A DNA stretch of 64,000 nt, from assembly GCA_019914995.1 (NCBI GenBank), contig CM034128.1, positions 560,501 through 624,500 of the forward strand, written 5' to 3'. Positions within the stretch are counted from its first letter, which is position 1; every line of letters begins with the position of its first letter. The DNA is from Acanthochlamys bracteata. Lineage: Eukaryota > Streptophyta > Magnoliopsida > Pandanales > Velloziaceae. Shown here one piece after another: positions 12,402-22,781 of this stretch. Made by a program: the position numbers and the translations under genes. The notes under the pieces were generated by a model. The model saw only the letters and a program-made list of their open reading frames with translations. It searched no databases and had not been told where the DNA came from.

Positions 12402-13926
12402 ATTTTAGATTAATTTTTTCACGTTTTTTTTTTTTTGTGATTGAAATTTAATTAGGTTTTTGAGAGCGTTGTAGTTTTGTAGGAGGTTATTTGTGTTGTG
12501 GTTAAAGTCTTGAGTTAGATTAAAATTAGAATAAAGTAATGCTTTTATTTTTCAATTATTCTTAGAATAAAGTAAATTTTCAAAAACCATATTTACGTGT
12601 GCTTTATTATTATATATGTTTATAATCACTGCTGTCTGGACTCTGGAGTGATAAGAGCCGGCGATCCTTGCCTATATTATTGTGCGCTAAATTCGAAATT
12701 TCGAACTATTGGGTCGTTTAAGTTACTGAAAATAAAGTATCTTCTAAAATAATTTAGTTTAGAGTGTTTTTACTTAAATTTATTATTTTACTTAAAAAAT
12801 TAAAATTTTAATTATATATTTTTATAATATATATTATATATTTTTTAACATAAATTATAAATTTTATAAAATATTTCTTTAACTCTTTTGAAAAAAAACA
12901 ACTAAAATGCACTCCTAATAATTTGAGAGGAAGTTTTGAAAGTATTTATAAAATTATTTTTAAAAAATAAATAAATTTTATTTTATTATTAAAAATGAGT
13001 TTTTTATCTAAAATAATAATAATTAATTTTATTACTTAAAATTTTTTATTATTTAAAATTTTAAATATATTTTATAAAATATTATAAAATTTATTTAAAA
13101 ATATAAAATAAAAAATAAATTTTGAAATATTTTTATAAACAATTTCAAACGCGAGTAAGTCTTTAGGCCCATTTGGTATTTTTCAATCTCATTTTCAGGT
13201 TTTATTTTTTAACTTTTAAGTATCTTAAAATTTTCAATAAAAATATTTAAAAATATAAATAAATTGTAAGATGTGTAATCATTATAATAATTATTTTAGG
13301 CTAAAATATAAATCTGTATTTTAAAAATTATAAAATTTTTTATTAGAAATATTTTTTCATAAGCAACTAAAGACTCTTTAGTCCCCAATCTCCATGAAAT
13401 GTTCATACTTCATACATGAATTTTACTGAAATTATTTTAAAAAGGTAATTATGAGAAGAACTAGATTTATTAGGTTGCATTTCACTTGTTTGGTTCTAAA
13501 CAATATTGCTAATATACCTAACAACTTAACGTTAGGCTACCTGCATTAACTAATGTTGTCGTGCTAGACCAAAATTTGACCAATTTAATTAGGTTGGTCG
13601 GACTGAATTAGCCAAACCCATAATCTTTAGGTCCAAGGTGTAGTAAGAAAACAATTTTGGGCTTTGCAATCAAATGCAAACATATATTTATACAACATGT
13701 ATACTCTTGAAATTATGCTATATTGCTTACTACATCTAGAATCAAGAGATTTACGTTACTATTAATTAATAAACAAAAAGATTCTTGAGTTTAGCTGTAT
13801 AAAATTTCAAGTAAATGAAGAGGTTATCACAATTTTGATATGGACCACGAATGGCTATTTTATACGGGATTTGTGTCAAATACATTTAACTCTAATTTCT
13901 CTCTTTATATTTTGAGTTTAATTATT

Positions 13927-14115
13927 TAACGTATTTCAATTGCTATTTTAAATTTCATTTTTATTTTTACTGAACTTTACTTGTATTAAAATTTATTTTA
14001 TTTATTTTAAATATTATTTTAAATTTTATTTTTACTGAATTTTATTTTTTACGGTACTTTATTTTTATGAAATTAAATTTTATAAAACTCAATTACGTGT
14101 ATTGAAATACGCCCG
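13927..14115 (+). repeat. AT-rich element, family B-like, with short terminal inverted repeats
   Basis: It begins with 'acgtatttcaat' and ends with 'attgaaatacgcccgt', so the ends are inverted copies of about 12 bases. The interior is over 80% A+T and non-coding. Its right end matches the right ends of the elements at 1-222 and 9490-9757. Confidence 0.45.
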
Positions 14116-14330
14116 TAGATAAAAAATTAATAGAAAAACAAAAGAAACGGGCTAGGAACACTTACTCGAGCAAGTCTTTATAAAAAAATAAAAATAAATC
14201 TTAGACAAATGGGCTACAAAAGTAGATAAAGAAATTAATAGGAAAACAAAAAAAAAAAAAAGGCTAGGAACAGTTACTCGAGCAAGTCTTTATAAAAAAA
14301 TAATAATAAAGTCTTAGACAAATGGGCTAC
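14116..14330 (+). repeat. 106-bp tandem duplication
   Basis: Two near-identical copies begin at 'gtagataaa' (14116) and 'gtagataaag' (14222). Both contain 'actcgagcaagtctttata' and end in 'cttagacaaatgggctac'. Differences are a few substitutions and a longer A-run in copy 2. The unit carries a TGGGCT motif, so the duplication adds one to the TGD4 promoter. Confidence 0.85.
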
Positions 14331-14396
14331 ACAAGGTATTCAATCACAGAAGCCCAAAACAAAGTTATAGCAGCAAGATTTGGGCTAAGTGGCCCA
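14210..14396 (+). promoter_or_regulatory. Cluster of site II-type (TGGGCY) motifs upstream of TGD4
   Basis: TGGGCT occurs at 14210-14215, 14323-14328 and 14381-14386, with complementary AGCCCA at 14351-14356 and GGCCCA at 14391-14396, all within ~310 bases of the ATG. Such elements are known binding sites for TCP factors in housekeeping and organelle-related plant genes. The function here is inferred from motif and position only. Confidence 0.5.
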
Positions 14397-14517
14397 TAGA
14401 TTTTCTATTACGTGCTGCGAAGAGTTTCAGATAGGGACGCACGGATAAAGCAGCAGTAGTGAACGCTCGCATAGCGCAACACAGGCACACGTGCCCCGCC
14501 GGCCTGCAAGCGTTGAA

Positions 14518-17500
14518 ATGGCGGCGGCGAGAATGAGAGATGTGATGGACTGTGGTTTCTGGGACTTCAATGTTTCCTCAGCGAAGCTTCTAGAAGGGAT
14601 CGCACGGGCCGTGCCAGGTTGCGGGCCTCCGCCGGTTTCCGGATCGAAGGCTCCGCGAACCAGCAGAGTGCAGCAGCTGGACGTGCTGGCTGGAGGCTTC
14701 CCTCTCGGTTTGCTTCCGTTCGTTTCACCGCCGGCTGATAAGGCTCTCGGCCCTTTTGGAATACAAACTGTTGTTACCGGGCCTGATATCTCCGAGAATT
14801 GGTACTTTATCTCACTCTCTCAATGTTTTAGGATGTAGTGAGATTAGAAATTAAAGTTTTGAATGGTGTTGAACTGGAATATGGAACGTTGAAGTTTGGG
14901 GAACAACCTGGTGGATGAAATGTTAAGTTTTGTTGCATTTTAAATTGCTAAGTTGATTATACATTAGTCATTGAGAGCTGATCCTGTGAGCTTCTGTGAT
15001 TTGCATTTCGAATTTGGGATGTATAAGAATTTCAATGTTGCAAATTGATTCTTTAGGCAGAGAAATGGTTACAAAGTTGCCCATGTATAATTAATGAAGT
15101 TTTTCTTCAACACTACATCTCATAGCACGTTTAAATATGGGAACAATGATGTGATGGAAGAAAGTGATCTAGTAATATGGTTAAAGAGCTGTGGTTTGTG
15201 TCTTTTTTAGGTTGGTGCATTGTTTTAGTTGCTATTTACTCTATACCTGAGTAACTAGGAACTTGTGCGTGCTACCCGCTCCATCTTTTTTTTCCAACGG
15301 TGAAGCTTGTTATTGACTTCGTCCAGGATCTTGAGTAGAAGAAGCATGCTTTAGTAATCAGTGATATGTTTTTATGACCTGCTCTTTGTAGTTTTTGCTT
15401 GTGGCTGCATTTCATTGTAATTCAAGATATTTAAGGTTATATGCAATGTTTGTAGGTGGGTGGGGTTTGTTGGCCAGTTTCGTCCATGGAAACTGATAAC
15501 ATCTATTAAGAATGAATTCACAAACGGCGATGAGATTGAGATTCCTGATGTTAGAGATGTTGCGAAACATTTTCTAGATAAGTCGCTGTTTGCACTGGGA
15601 CTTTTCTCGCAATTTGCTTTGACAAATGATACGTCTTTACTCCTGAATGTGGAAAGGAATGGACAGAGGAAGGGACGCCGTTTAAAAGCTCTGCTTCATC
15701 ACAAGGTCGCTCAGCTCTTAACACATTGCATATATGTTTTGAGAGGGGGTCCTTTTTGATGTCTAGGTTGCTAAAATTCTATAACGTATCATGATAATAT
15801 GTCTCTTGCTTTTATTTTTTTACAGTTCTTTCTGTTACTTGTGAAGTGTATAGATAGGTCCTGAACTTTTGGTTTTGTTTTGACTTGTTTGTTTTGCAGA
15901 TAGACTGTTTCTTCTCATAGATTATAATATCTAATGAATATCAAATATGCAGCTTCCAAATCATGATTTCACGATTGAAGCAGCATCACCAGAGCTTTTC
16001 TTAGACGAAAATGGAATGTACTGGGATGTTCCATTGTCTGCAACTGTGGATTTGTCATCTCTAGTATCTAAGTCTGGATTGAGATATCGTGTTGCTTTAC
16101 ACAATAATTATGGCAAGGCTGGAGCTCATAGCACGTCCTCAGATGAGGCTCCTTCTGCTCTGCAACCCGGCCTTTGTGCTAAAGCTGCATTTTCATATGA
16201 AAAGAGTAGAGACTTTTGGAGGGAACACGAAGAAAAGCAGGGTAAAACAAGTTCCAAATGGACAAGCGACAGATTTGTTTTGTCGCCTTCCTATGACATA
16301 CGCCTTAAGGAACCTCATTCAGCTATATCAGGAATAATAGGTAATGAACCTGATCTACTGCCCTTTTACAGTAAAGTGCTTTTCCCGGTGCTTGTTAAGA
16401 AGAGCAGTTTTGAAGCAGCAAGAGCAATTTTATTGACCTTAACTATGGTGTTCCTTTGTATGTACTTGTTGGTTGATTCAATTGTGGCTCTATTACAAAC
16501 CAAAAAATAAAAATAAAAGTAAAAATAAAAATCAAAAGCAGTGATATGTTGCTTTACATTTTTGCTTTTGGACATATATGTTTTACATGGCTCGTAGCTA
16601 CTTTGATGGATCTAGAATGTGCCATGGTCTACTGCATCATTGATGTTTCCGGTTGTAGTTCTGATGCTTCTCAGCTGGCTATTTGTCAGTTTGTTGGATT
16701 AAATATTTTCAGCATCTAAATCTAGAGTTCTTAAAGGGTCATGATGACTTTCAAGTGGTGCCTTTATAAATGCTGCTTGAGCTCATATTGACAAGACCTG
16801 TTGCCAATGGCAAAATAATAGAAGTTGTGCTTAAATCTCGTTTCAGTCATAAGTTGCCAGAGATGTATACTTGCTCTGTAGATGTATGTGTATCAAGCTC
16901 CTTATGTTATATATAAGGGACTCGCATATATACTTTGCAGATGTGGATATGAATTTATGATGTTTACAGACAATTATAGGCACTTTGTATGTACGTTTAT
17001 TTATACTGCTCTGTAGCAACTGTTTTAGCTATTTTTTTTTCTTCAGCCCTTATGGTCTTAGTGCATGGTATTTTCAGGTGGCATGTGTGCGTTGTGGTTT
17101 GGAGGAGATGGAAGCCCTGGTAACAATTCAAAAGTCCAAGCTGGAGATGGGCAAGCCACAGACTTTGTTCGTATGACTTCCAAGAGAAGCCGATTTAATG
17201 TGGATTTATTTGGCTCACTGTGCTACTCTTTTCAGAAGGGGAAGTTCGAAAAGGATTTTAATGATCTTAGTAGACTAGATTTTCGCTTAGACATCAGTTC
17301 TGCCTCTGCTTTTATCAATGGTGCCTATCATCTAATTTCTGGCGGCCTTAGAAAAGGACCAGTAGAGCGTGAAGTCAACTCTCTTGCCGCTCCCAGACTG
17401 AATATGACCTTGCAGCAACAGGTATATTATGGATACTTCTTTGTGCTAGTTAGTAAAACCAGTATTTTTTAAGCATCTGTTGGTGTTTTGGTAATACTCT

Positions 17501-18164
17501 AACAGAGTCTGTAGTCTCAACCAAAAGATCTGAAAGTGGATTGACATATACAGAGTTTTTAGTGTTACAACAAGGAATTTTCATTCTGTGAAATAGTTGC
17601 TCATTCAAGGAACTACTGTGATTAGTTTTTGTCAATGATTAGTTTTTGTTAATTATGTAAGGGAAAGCAACACTTTTTCTTTTTAAGGCTAATGATGGTA
17701 GAATATGATGAAAATTTTGTCTCTGATTGCTTCTATTTCAGTGTCTTTCATGATTGTATCATTTATAGCCATCAGTTGGATAGCATAATGGCAAGACCTT
17801 CACTCCACTTGCCGGATTGACAAACGAGTTAGTCCTAGCATGTTCTCTGCTGAAATTTCAGCCAGTTACAGTCGAAACATTTGTACTGGATGATTGCAGA
17901 AGTTGTATTAACTATTTTGTCAAAACCATTTCCGAGGGATGATTGGTTTCTTTTTTTATTCTTCAGGTGATAGGACCTATAAGTGTTCGACTGGATGCCA
18001 GAGTTTCACCGACTTCACCTTCAGGGAAGCATTCCCCAAGCGTGGAGGATATCATATACAGCCTGAGTTACTCATTTAGGATGCTACAATCTGGGAAGGT
18101 CATGGCTTGGTATTCCCCCAAGAGGAACGAGGCAATGATTGAACTTCGGGTTTATGAGTTCTAG
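14518..18164 (+). CDS. TGD4: TGD4-like chloroplast outer-envelope lipid transfer protein
   Basis: Five exons: 14518-14801, 15456-15705, 15953-16340, 17078-17421 and 17967-18164; 1464 nt, 487 aa, close to Arabidopsis TGD4 (479 aa). Family landmarks: WDFNVSSAKLLEGIARAVP near the N-terminus, an LDKSLFALGLFSQF stretch, MYWDVPLSATVDLSSL in exon 3, VIGPISVRLDARVS and the conserved end AWYSPKRNEAMIELRVYEF. TGD4 is a beta-barrel protein of the chloroplast outer envelope needed to move lipid (phosphatidic acid) from the ER to the plastid, working with the TGD1/2/3 ABC transporter. There is no classical transit peptide, as expected for an outer-envelope barrel. The ATG at 14533 is an alternative start (five residues shorter); the open frame further upstream lacks another ATG. 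Confidence 0.92.
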
Positions 18165-18684
18165 ATGCCAAACGTTGTAACGCTGATCAAGATGTAGCAA
18201 TAAACAGGGAATATTAGAGAATGGTTTTTTGGGTTGGTCCAATCCAGACTATCTGTATTCTATCTAAGCACCAGCATTTCGCTAATTACAAGCTGTTTCA
18301 CTTTTATATCCTCTAGATTACATGCACAACATTTTAAGGTTAAAATAATTTATCTCTAAATTGTTTTACGTCTCCCAATTAGAACTCAAATTAATAATTT
18401 CATTAACTAATCTCCAAGTTTTCCTTCCAATGCTCAAATATTTGCAACGATCATGTTCTATAGTTGATTAATTGTAAGTTAAAGAAGAAACTATCATCAA
18501 TTGAAAGAAGTCTATTAATTAATCCACCAACATTACGTCAATCAGTGGAATGCAGTCTGTGCTGGCGCCGCTGCCCATCCACTGTCTCCATAATCCACGG
18601 AACAAAAAGAAAAACTTCGATAAAAGAAAATAAAATAAATAACTTTTATTTCTTTATTCAAGACAAATGGAAATAGATAAATAA
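18165..18684. other. Intergenic region between TGD4 and the GPI-type gene
   Basis: Short spacer holding the TGD4 3' UTR and the promoter of the next gene. Nothing else is recognised. Confidence 0.5.
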
Positions 18685-20321
18685 ATGAAATCATTCATTT
18701 TTCCACAGTACTACTACCCCACTGTGCCTGCACCGCCACTACTAATCGCTCTTTTCTTTCTCTCCATTGTGAAATCTCAGTTGGAGAATCTTGAAGCTTT
18801 CCATCCAACTTCAAGCAGCGAAATCAACAATGAGGAATTCTTGGGTGTTCCATGTCTCTATTGTTTGTCTACAGATAATGGTTGTGGGTGTTCTTGCCAG
18901 CAGTGATGGTGATTTTCTCTCTCTTTCTTCTATAAATGATCAATTTTTGGGAAAAAAATGAGGCTTTTTTCTGTTATCTGCTGCTTTAAGATTTAATTGA
19001 CTGATTCACAAGATTAGTTCCATTTTGAGAATTTTTTCTGCTGCAATTAGATGTTCCAGACTTGGAGTACTTGGTTTTGCTTACACTTGTGCTTCAGATT
19101 TTGGTTTAACATTAGAAGCAGAGAGGGAGAAAACATTTTACAAACTTTCACCTATATTCTGCTCCTCAGATTTATAAGATATATAGTAGCCAAAAGCATC
19201 AAACTTTGGTTCTAGTACGAAATCTACAGTTCTTGTTTAGTCACATACTTTGACTAGTAATGTCCTGTTCATGTTCGTTAAACATGTTTGGAAGTCTGAA
19301 GAATTATGTACCAGTATCGAGAAGCTAATTGATAGTTAGTGCCAAGATGGAACATGAGCACAGAGATTCAGGTTCAGTTTTGTTTTGGTTAACCAACTTT
19401 AGTGCAAACTGCAAAGACGGAATTCCTGTAGGCTAATTATACTGGTTTAACAGTCACCAATTATAAGATTGTGAGATTAAAGACATTCAGGAGAGTGATC
19501 CAAAGTTGTGATTTATCAGAATCTTAGTCGTAGATGGAAATTTGAAAATTTAAAGAACTGGCTCTTTGGAACTCAGACTGTTTCATCCGGGCATATCCAG
19601 TGCCCTGATGTTCATGTTGTAGTCTGATCTTTTGTTTTTTTGGTGTATTTTTCACTTTCAATATATGGTTCTGTGAAAAAACTTTTGTTGATGATGTTAT
19701 CTTCGACATTTAAATGTTTGCTTCATTGTTTCTCCAGGAAATGCAGCTAGTGAAATTGTCAATCTCATAAACCAGAACAGAACAGCTAGCAAGCTTTCAA
19801 AATTGTTCGACAGCCCAGGGCTCGGCTGCATGGCATTGCAGTACATCTCTCAGTGTACGGGAAACTGCAGCTCCAACAATACACTAACCTGTCAGCCTCC
19901 TGAAGTAGATATCACAGAAGTCTACGCCCCTGACTGCGGAGTTGAGTTACCAACAGTCGATATCATAACAGGTCATCTCATTGGTTGCCACTGGGGATAC
20001 ATTGATCCACAGGTAGCCCTCTCGAGTGTTCTTATCACAGACAAGAAAGCCATTTCATTGTTGCATAGCAAAGAGCATACTGAAGTTGGGGTGGGATTGG
20101 TTCGAGCACACAAGAAGGGTTTCTTCTGGTGCGTGTTGTTCAGCAACGGAAGAACGAATTCTAGTTTTGTTCTTGAAGGCGGAAGAGGGATCGAGCAGAA
20201 GAACGGTTGCTTCAGTGGAACTACATCATCGTGTAGTTCTTCAAGGAAGATTTCTGTAGCAGTAGTTCAGGTTCTTGTTTTTAAAATGGCAATTCATTTC
20301 ATAACTAGTGTTGTAATTTAG
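18685..20321 (+). CDS. Secreted, probably GPI-anchored Cys-rich protein of unknown function
   Basis: Two exons with the second at 19738-20321. The first starts at the ATG at 18685 and most simply ends at 18844 (247 aa); donors at 18880 and 18886 also keep frame. The N-terminus is a signal peptide (hydrophobic LLIALFFLSIV, residues ~19-29). The ectodomain has a conserved plant block with NRTASKL, GLGCMALQYI, DITEVYAPDCGVELPT, HTEVGVG and FFWCVLF. The C-terminus (SSSCSSSRKISVAVVQVLVF onward) is a small-residue stretch followed by a hydrophobic tail, as in GPI signals. I recognise it as a plant 'uncharacterized GPI-anchored protein' family, distantly like CAP/SCP-type secreted proteins, but no activity can be named. 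If the intron is retained, exon 1 reads on to a 73-aa secreted peptide ending in CGCSCQQ. Confidence 0.75.
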
Positions 20322-20723
20322 TCCATGTAGATTCACAAAGAACAGAACGTGAAGAAACCTTTGATGAATTTGTGTTATCAGCAACTAGAAAATGTTCAAT
20401 TTTGTTATATTGATAAATTCCACTAGCTTGTATTTCACAAGCAAGCAACTAAACACTAGAAATTAAGTTTGTTACAATGCTACTGACGAAGGAAACTTTG
20501 AATTGTATTTATGGAAAGAGTGAAGAGAAAGTTCTATGTTCATGCATCAAGGAGAACTAAATTCTCCCCTCTTACAAAATTGAAGTTACTAGACATTAGA
20601 TGTGGAAATTTTTGCAATACAAAATGGAGAAGAACTCAAATACCTTCTCTTTCACGAACTGACTACAAAAGGTTATCTTTCACAAACAAACAATGGCAAG
20701 CTTTCATCGTATGTGCACCCTCA

Positions 20724-20984
20724 TCATAGATAAATTTCTGTAACATTCTTCGTCGCGTCTTCTCCTATGCATTGCTGAAGGTGGTTCAAAGATTTCCAAA
20801 GTTGAACTGTTTCATCTGCTTCGCCAGAACCTACTGTCGATCCATCTGGACTCTGCATAAATCGCCGGAATTTCTTCTTTTGTAAGGTGTGTCCTTTTAA
20901 GTCTACAATCTTTCGACTGTTGAAGGATAAAAACTTCACCATGAGCGAGTAGCCCCTTCTGATGCCTTCTCCACTTCCACGCAC
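20724..20984 (-). pseudogene. WD40 fragment resembling the C-terminus of CDC20/FZR
   Basis: An 86-codon frame contains DLKGHT followed after 13 residues by SPDGSTVGSGEADETVQLW. This corresponds to the last WD40 blade of the APC/C activators CDC20/FZR, which typically read GHT...SPDG-T-...-DETLRFW. Immediately flanking sequence does not continue the beta-propeller, and the usual upstream blades and C-terminal IR tail are absent. It is most simply a decayed fragment of a cell-cycle gene. It could instead be a lineage-specific exon of an unseen gene. Confidence 0.45.
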
Positions 20985-21283
20985 AAGCCTATCAAGGAAC
21001 GATCTTGTATTTCATAATTATAACTTCCGTTGATAAAAAGAAATCGATGCATAGAAATGAAATTGTCCATTGGCTTGCCTGTGCTTCACTGTTGACAGTA
21101 TGAGTACATCTTCCACCAGAACTAGAAGCTCAAGATCATACTGGTGTGAGCAACGGAGAAGAACCAGGTAGAATCCAGATTTCATCGTCTTGCACTCGCA
21201 TGAACATCATCAGAACTTTTTAGATTAATTATGGAGAAACCAATCAACCAATCGAAAGACGGAGGGATTGAAATTGAGGAGGC

Positions 21284-21522
21284 GTTTCGGATTACGTTTA
21301 CTGAATTTTCTATTTCATATTTTTTAATATATATTTTATAATTATTAAAAAATTTTATTTAATAATTTAAAAAGTATAAAAAATTTTATATAATAAAAAT
21401 TTTTTATTATATATTTTTATTATTTTTTTATAAATAAAAAAATAAAATTTATTTTAAAAAAAATAAAAATATTTTTTATTTCATAAAAACTTAATTTTAT
21501 AAATACTCCCAAAAGCCATTGT
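21284..21522. repeat. AT-rich MITE-like element
   Basis: Ends read 'ggcgtttcggattacgttta' on the left and 'aaatactcccaaaagcca' on the right, whose complement is 'tggcttttgggagtattt', so they form imperfect inverted repeats. The interior is about 90% A+T. It resembles the Tourist-like elements at 22496 and 43322 but is more diverged. Confidence 0.45.
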
Positions 21523-21649
21523 TGCAATGAAAGAATTTCCCGCGCTTGAGTCCGACTAAGATCGGGTTGTTTATCAATTATCATGAGTAACCCATGAGTC
21601 AGACTCGGTTTTATATTTTTTCTTTGAGGTAATAATTGCCCTAGAAAAT

Positions 21650-22781
21650 TAGAGGTGGTAATATATGATTCGATTCGAAAACACGATTCGACACCAACCC
21701 ACTTAATTAGGGTAAGAATTAAAAAATTTGACCTGTATAAATATATTGATTGAGTTAGGATTGAACAAATTGGATCCGATTATTAAATAAATCGATTCGG
21801 ATTAATCTAAAATTGACCCACCAATCCGAATTATTATATCTTGAAGGAATAATATTTAATTTTTTCTTTCCGTATATTAAAATATTGGCAATAAAAATAA
21901 TCGATAATAATAATTTATAAATTATTAAAATTTATAGTATTTATAATTAATTATTATTTTTATATCTTAGTAAAATAGTGTAAGATAAGAATTATAATAT
22001 TATCGAAAATATTACTATATAGGTGTTTTTGTAATGATGAATTTGAATTTCGTATAAAAATTTTTAACAAAATTTTGTTAGATAGCTATTTTTATCAAAA
22101 TTATTAATATATATTTATAATCATAAAATTTCAGATGTCAACACATATTTTCAAAAAAATAAAAATAAAAATACAAAATGTTTTGAATATTTTAAAAATC
22201 AATTAAGATACTAAACAATACACATTTTGACGGGCACTTATTATATCTCGTCATTAAAAATATCGTGCACTTCTATTATAACTGATCTTATAATTTCGTT
22301 GAATTTTAAAAATATAGAATTAAAAATTAATAATTTTAATTATTAAATGGGTCGATTCGAATTTGATCCGGTTATTAATAGGTTAGATTAGGGTTAGACA
22401 ATTTTGACCCGTATAAATTTATGAATTGGGTTAGAATTGAACGAATTTTATCCGATTATTAAATAGATCGATTCGAAACTGACCCACGAATCTAAGGGAG
22501 CGTTTGGGAGTGCTTATGAAATAGAGCTTTTCTGAAATGGAAGATATTTTTATTTTTTTTGAAAAACGAGCTCTATTTTTTTATTTCTAAAAAAATAATA
22601 AAAATATGCAATAAAAAGATCTCACTTCGTAGAATTTTTTTACACTTTCTAAATTTTTAAATAAATTTTTTATATACTTTAAAAATATATATTGAAAAAT
22701 ATAAAATGAAGAAAAATTAAGAAAAGTTGATAAGTAGCTTTTCAAATGCAGCCCCAAACAGTCCCTAAATTGTCACCCCTA
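21650..22781. mobile_element. Non-autonomous hAT-like element, interrupted by a MITE
   Basis: The left end reads 'tagaggtggtaa' and the right end 'ttgtcacccct', inverted relatives of the TAGGGGTG ends seen on many plant hAT-type elements. Flanks 'tagaaaat' and 'cagaaaaa' could be an eroded 8-bp target duplication. Sub-terminal arms (21660-21830 and 22345-22495) are related direct repeats rich in 'gattcga', 'gacccgtataaat' and 'tccgattattaaata'. There is no transposase. A separate 270-bp MITE sits inside near the right end. Confidence 0.55.
22496..22765 (+). mobile_element. Tourist-like (PIF/Harbinger) MITE, copy 1
   Basis: 270 bp. The left end is GGGAGCGTTTGGGAGTGC and the right end GCAGCCCCAAACAGTCCC, giving a terminal inverted repeat of about 18 bases with few mismatches. 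It is flanked on both sides by TAA (22493-22495 and 22766-22768), the 3-bp TWA target duplication of PIF/Harbinger elements. The interior matches the copy at 43322-43581 along its length, including 'gaaaaacgagct' and 'aatatgcaataaaaagatct'. It is non-coding. Confidence 0.88.

Larger units (their letters stand above)
12402..14517. other. Repeat-rich intergenic region upstream of TGD4
   Basis: The inhibitor 3' UTR is followed by very AT-rich blocks at 12710-12925 and 12926-13160 that resemble the MITE-like repeats elsewhere in the window. Bases 13170-13920 show no gene. A family-B-like element lies at 13927-14115, followed by a 106-bp tandem duplication (14116-14330) and the TGD4 promoter. Confidence 0.55.

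Noticed and set aside
17778..17830. Possible tRNA-like sequence in the last TGD4 intron
   Set aside because: No cloverleaf or B-box could be drawn; it is a chance 'ttggatagcata' resemblance.
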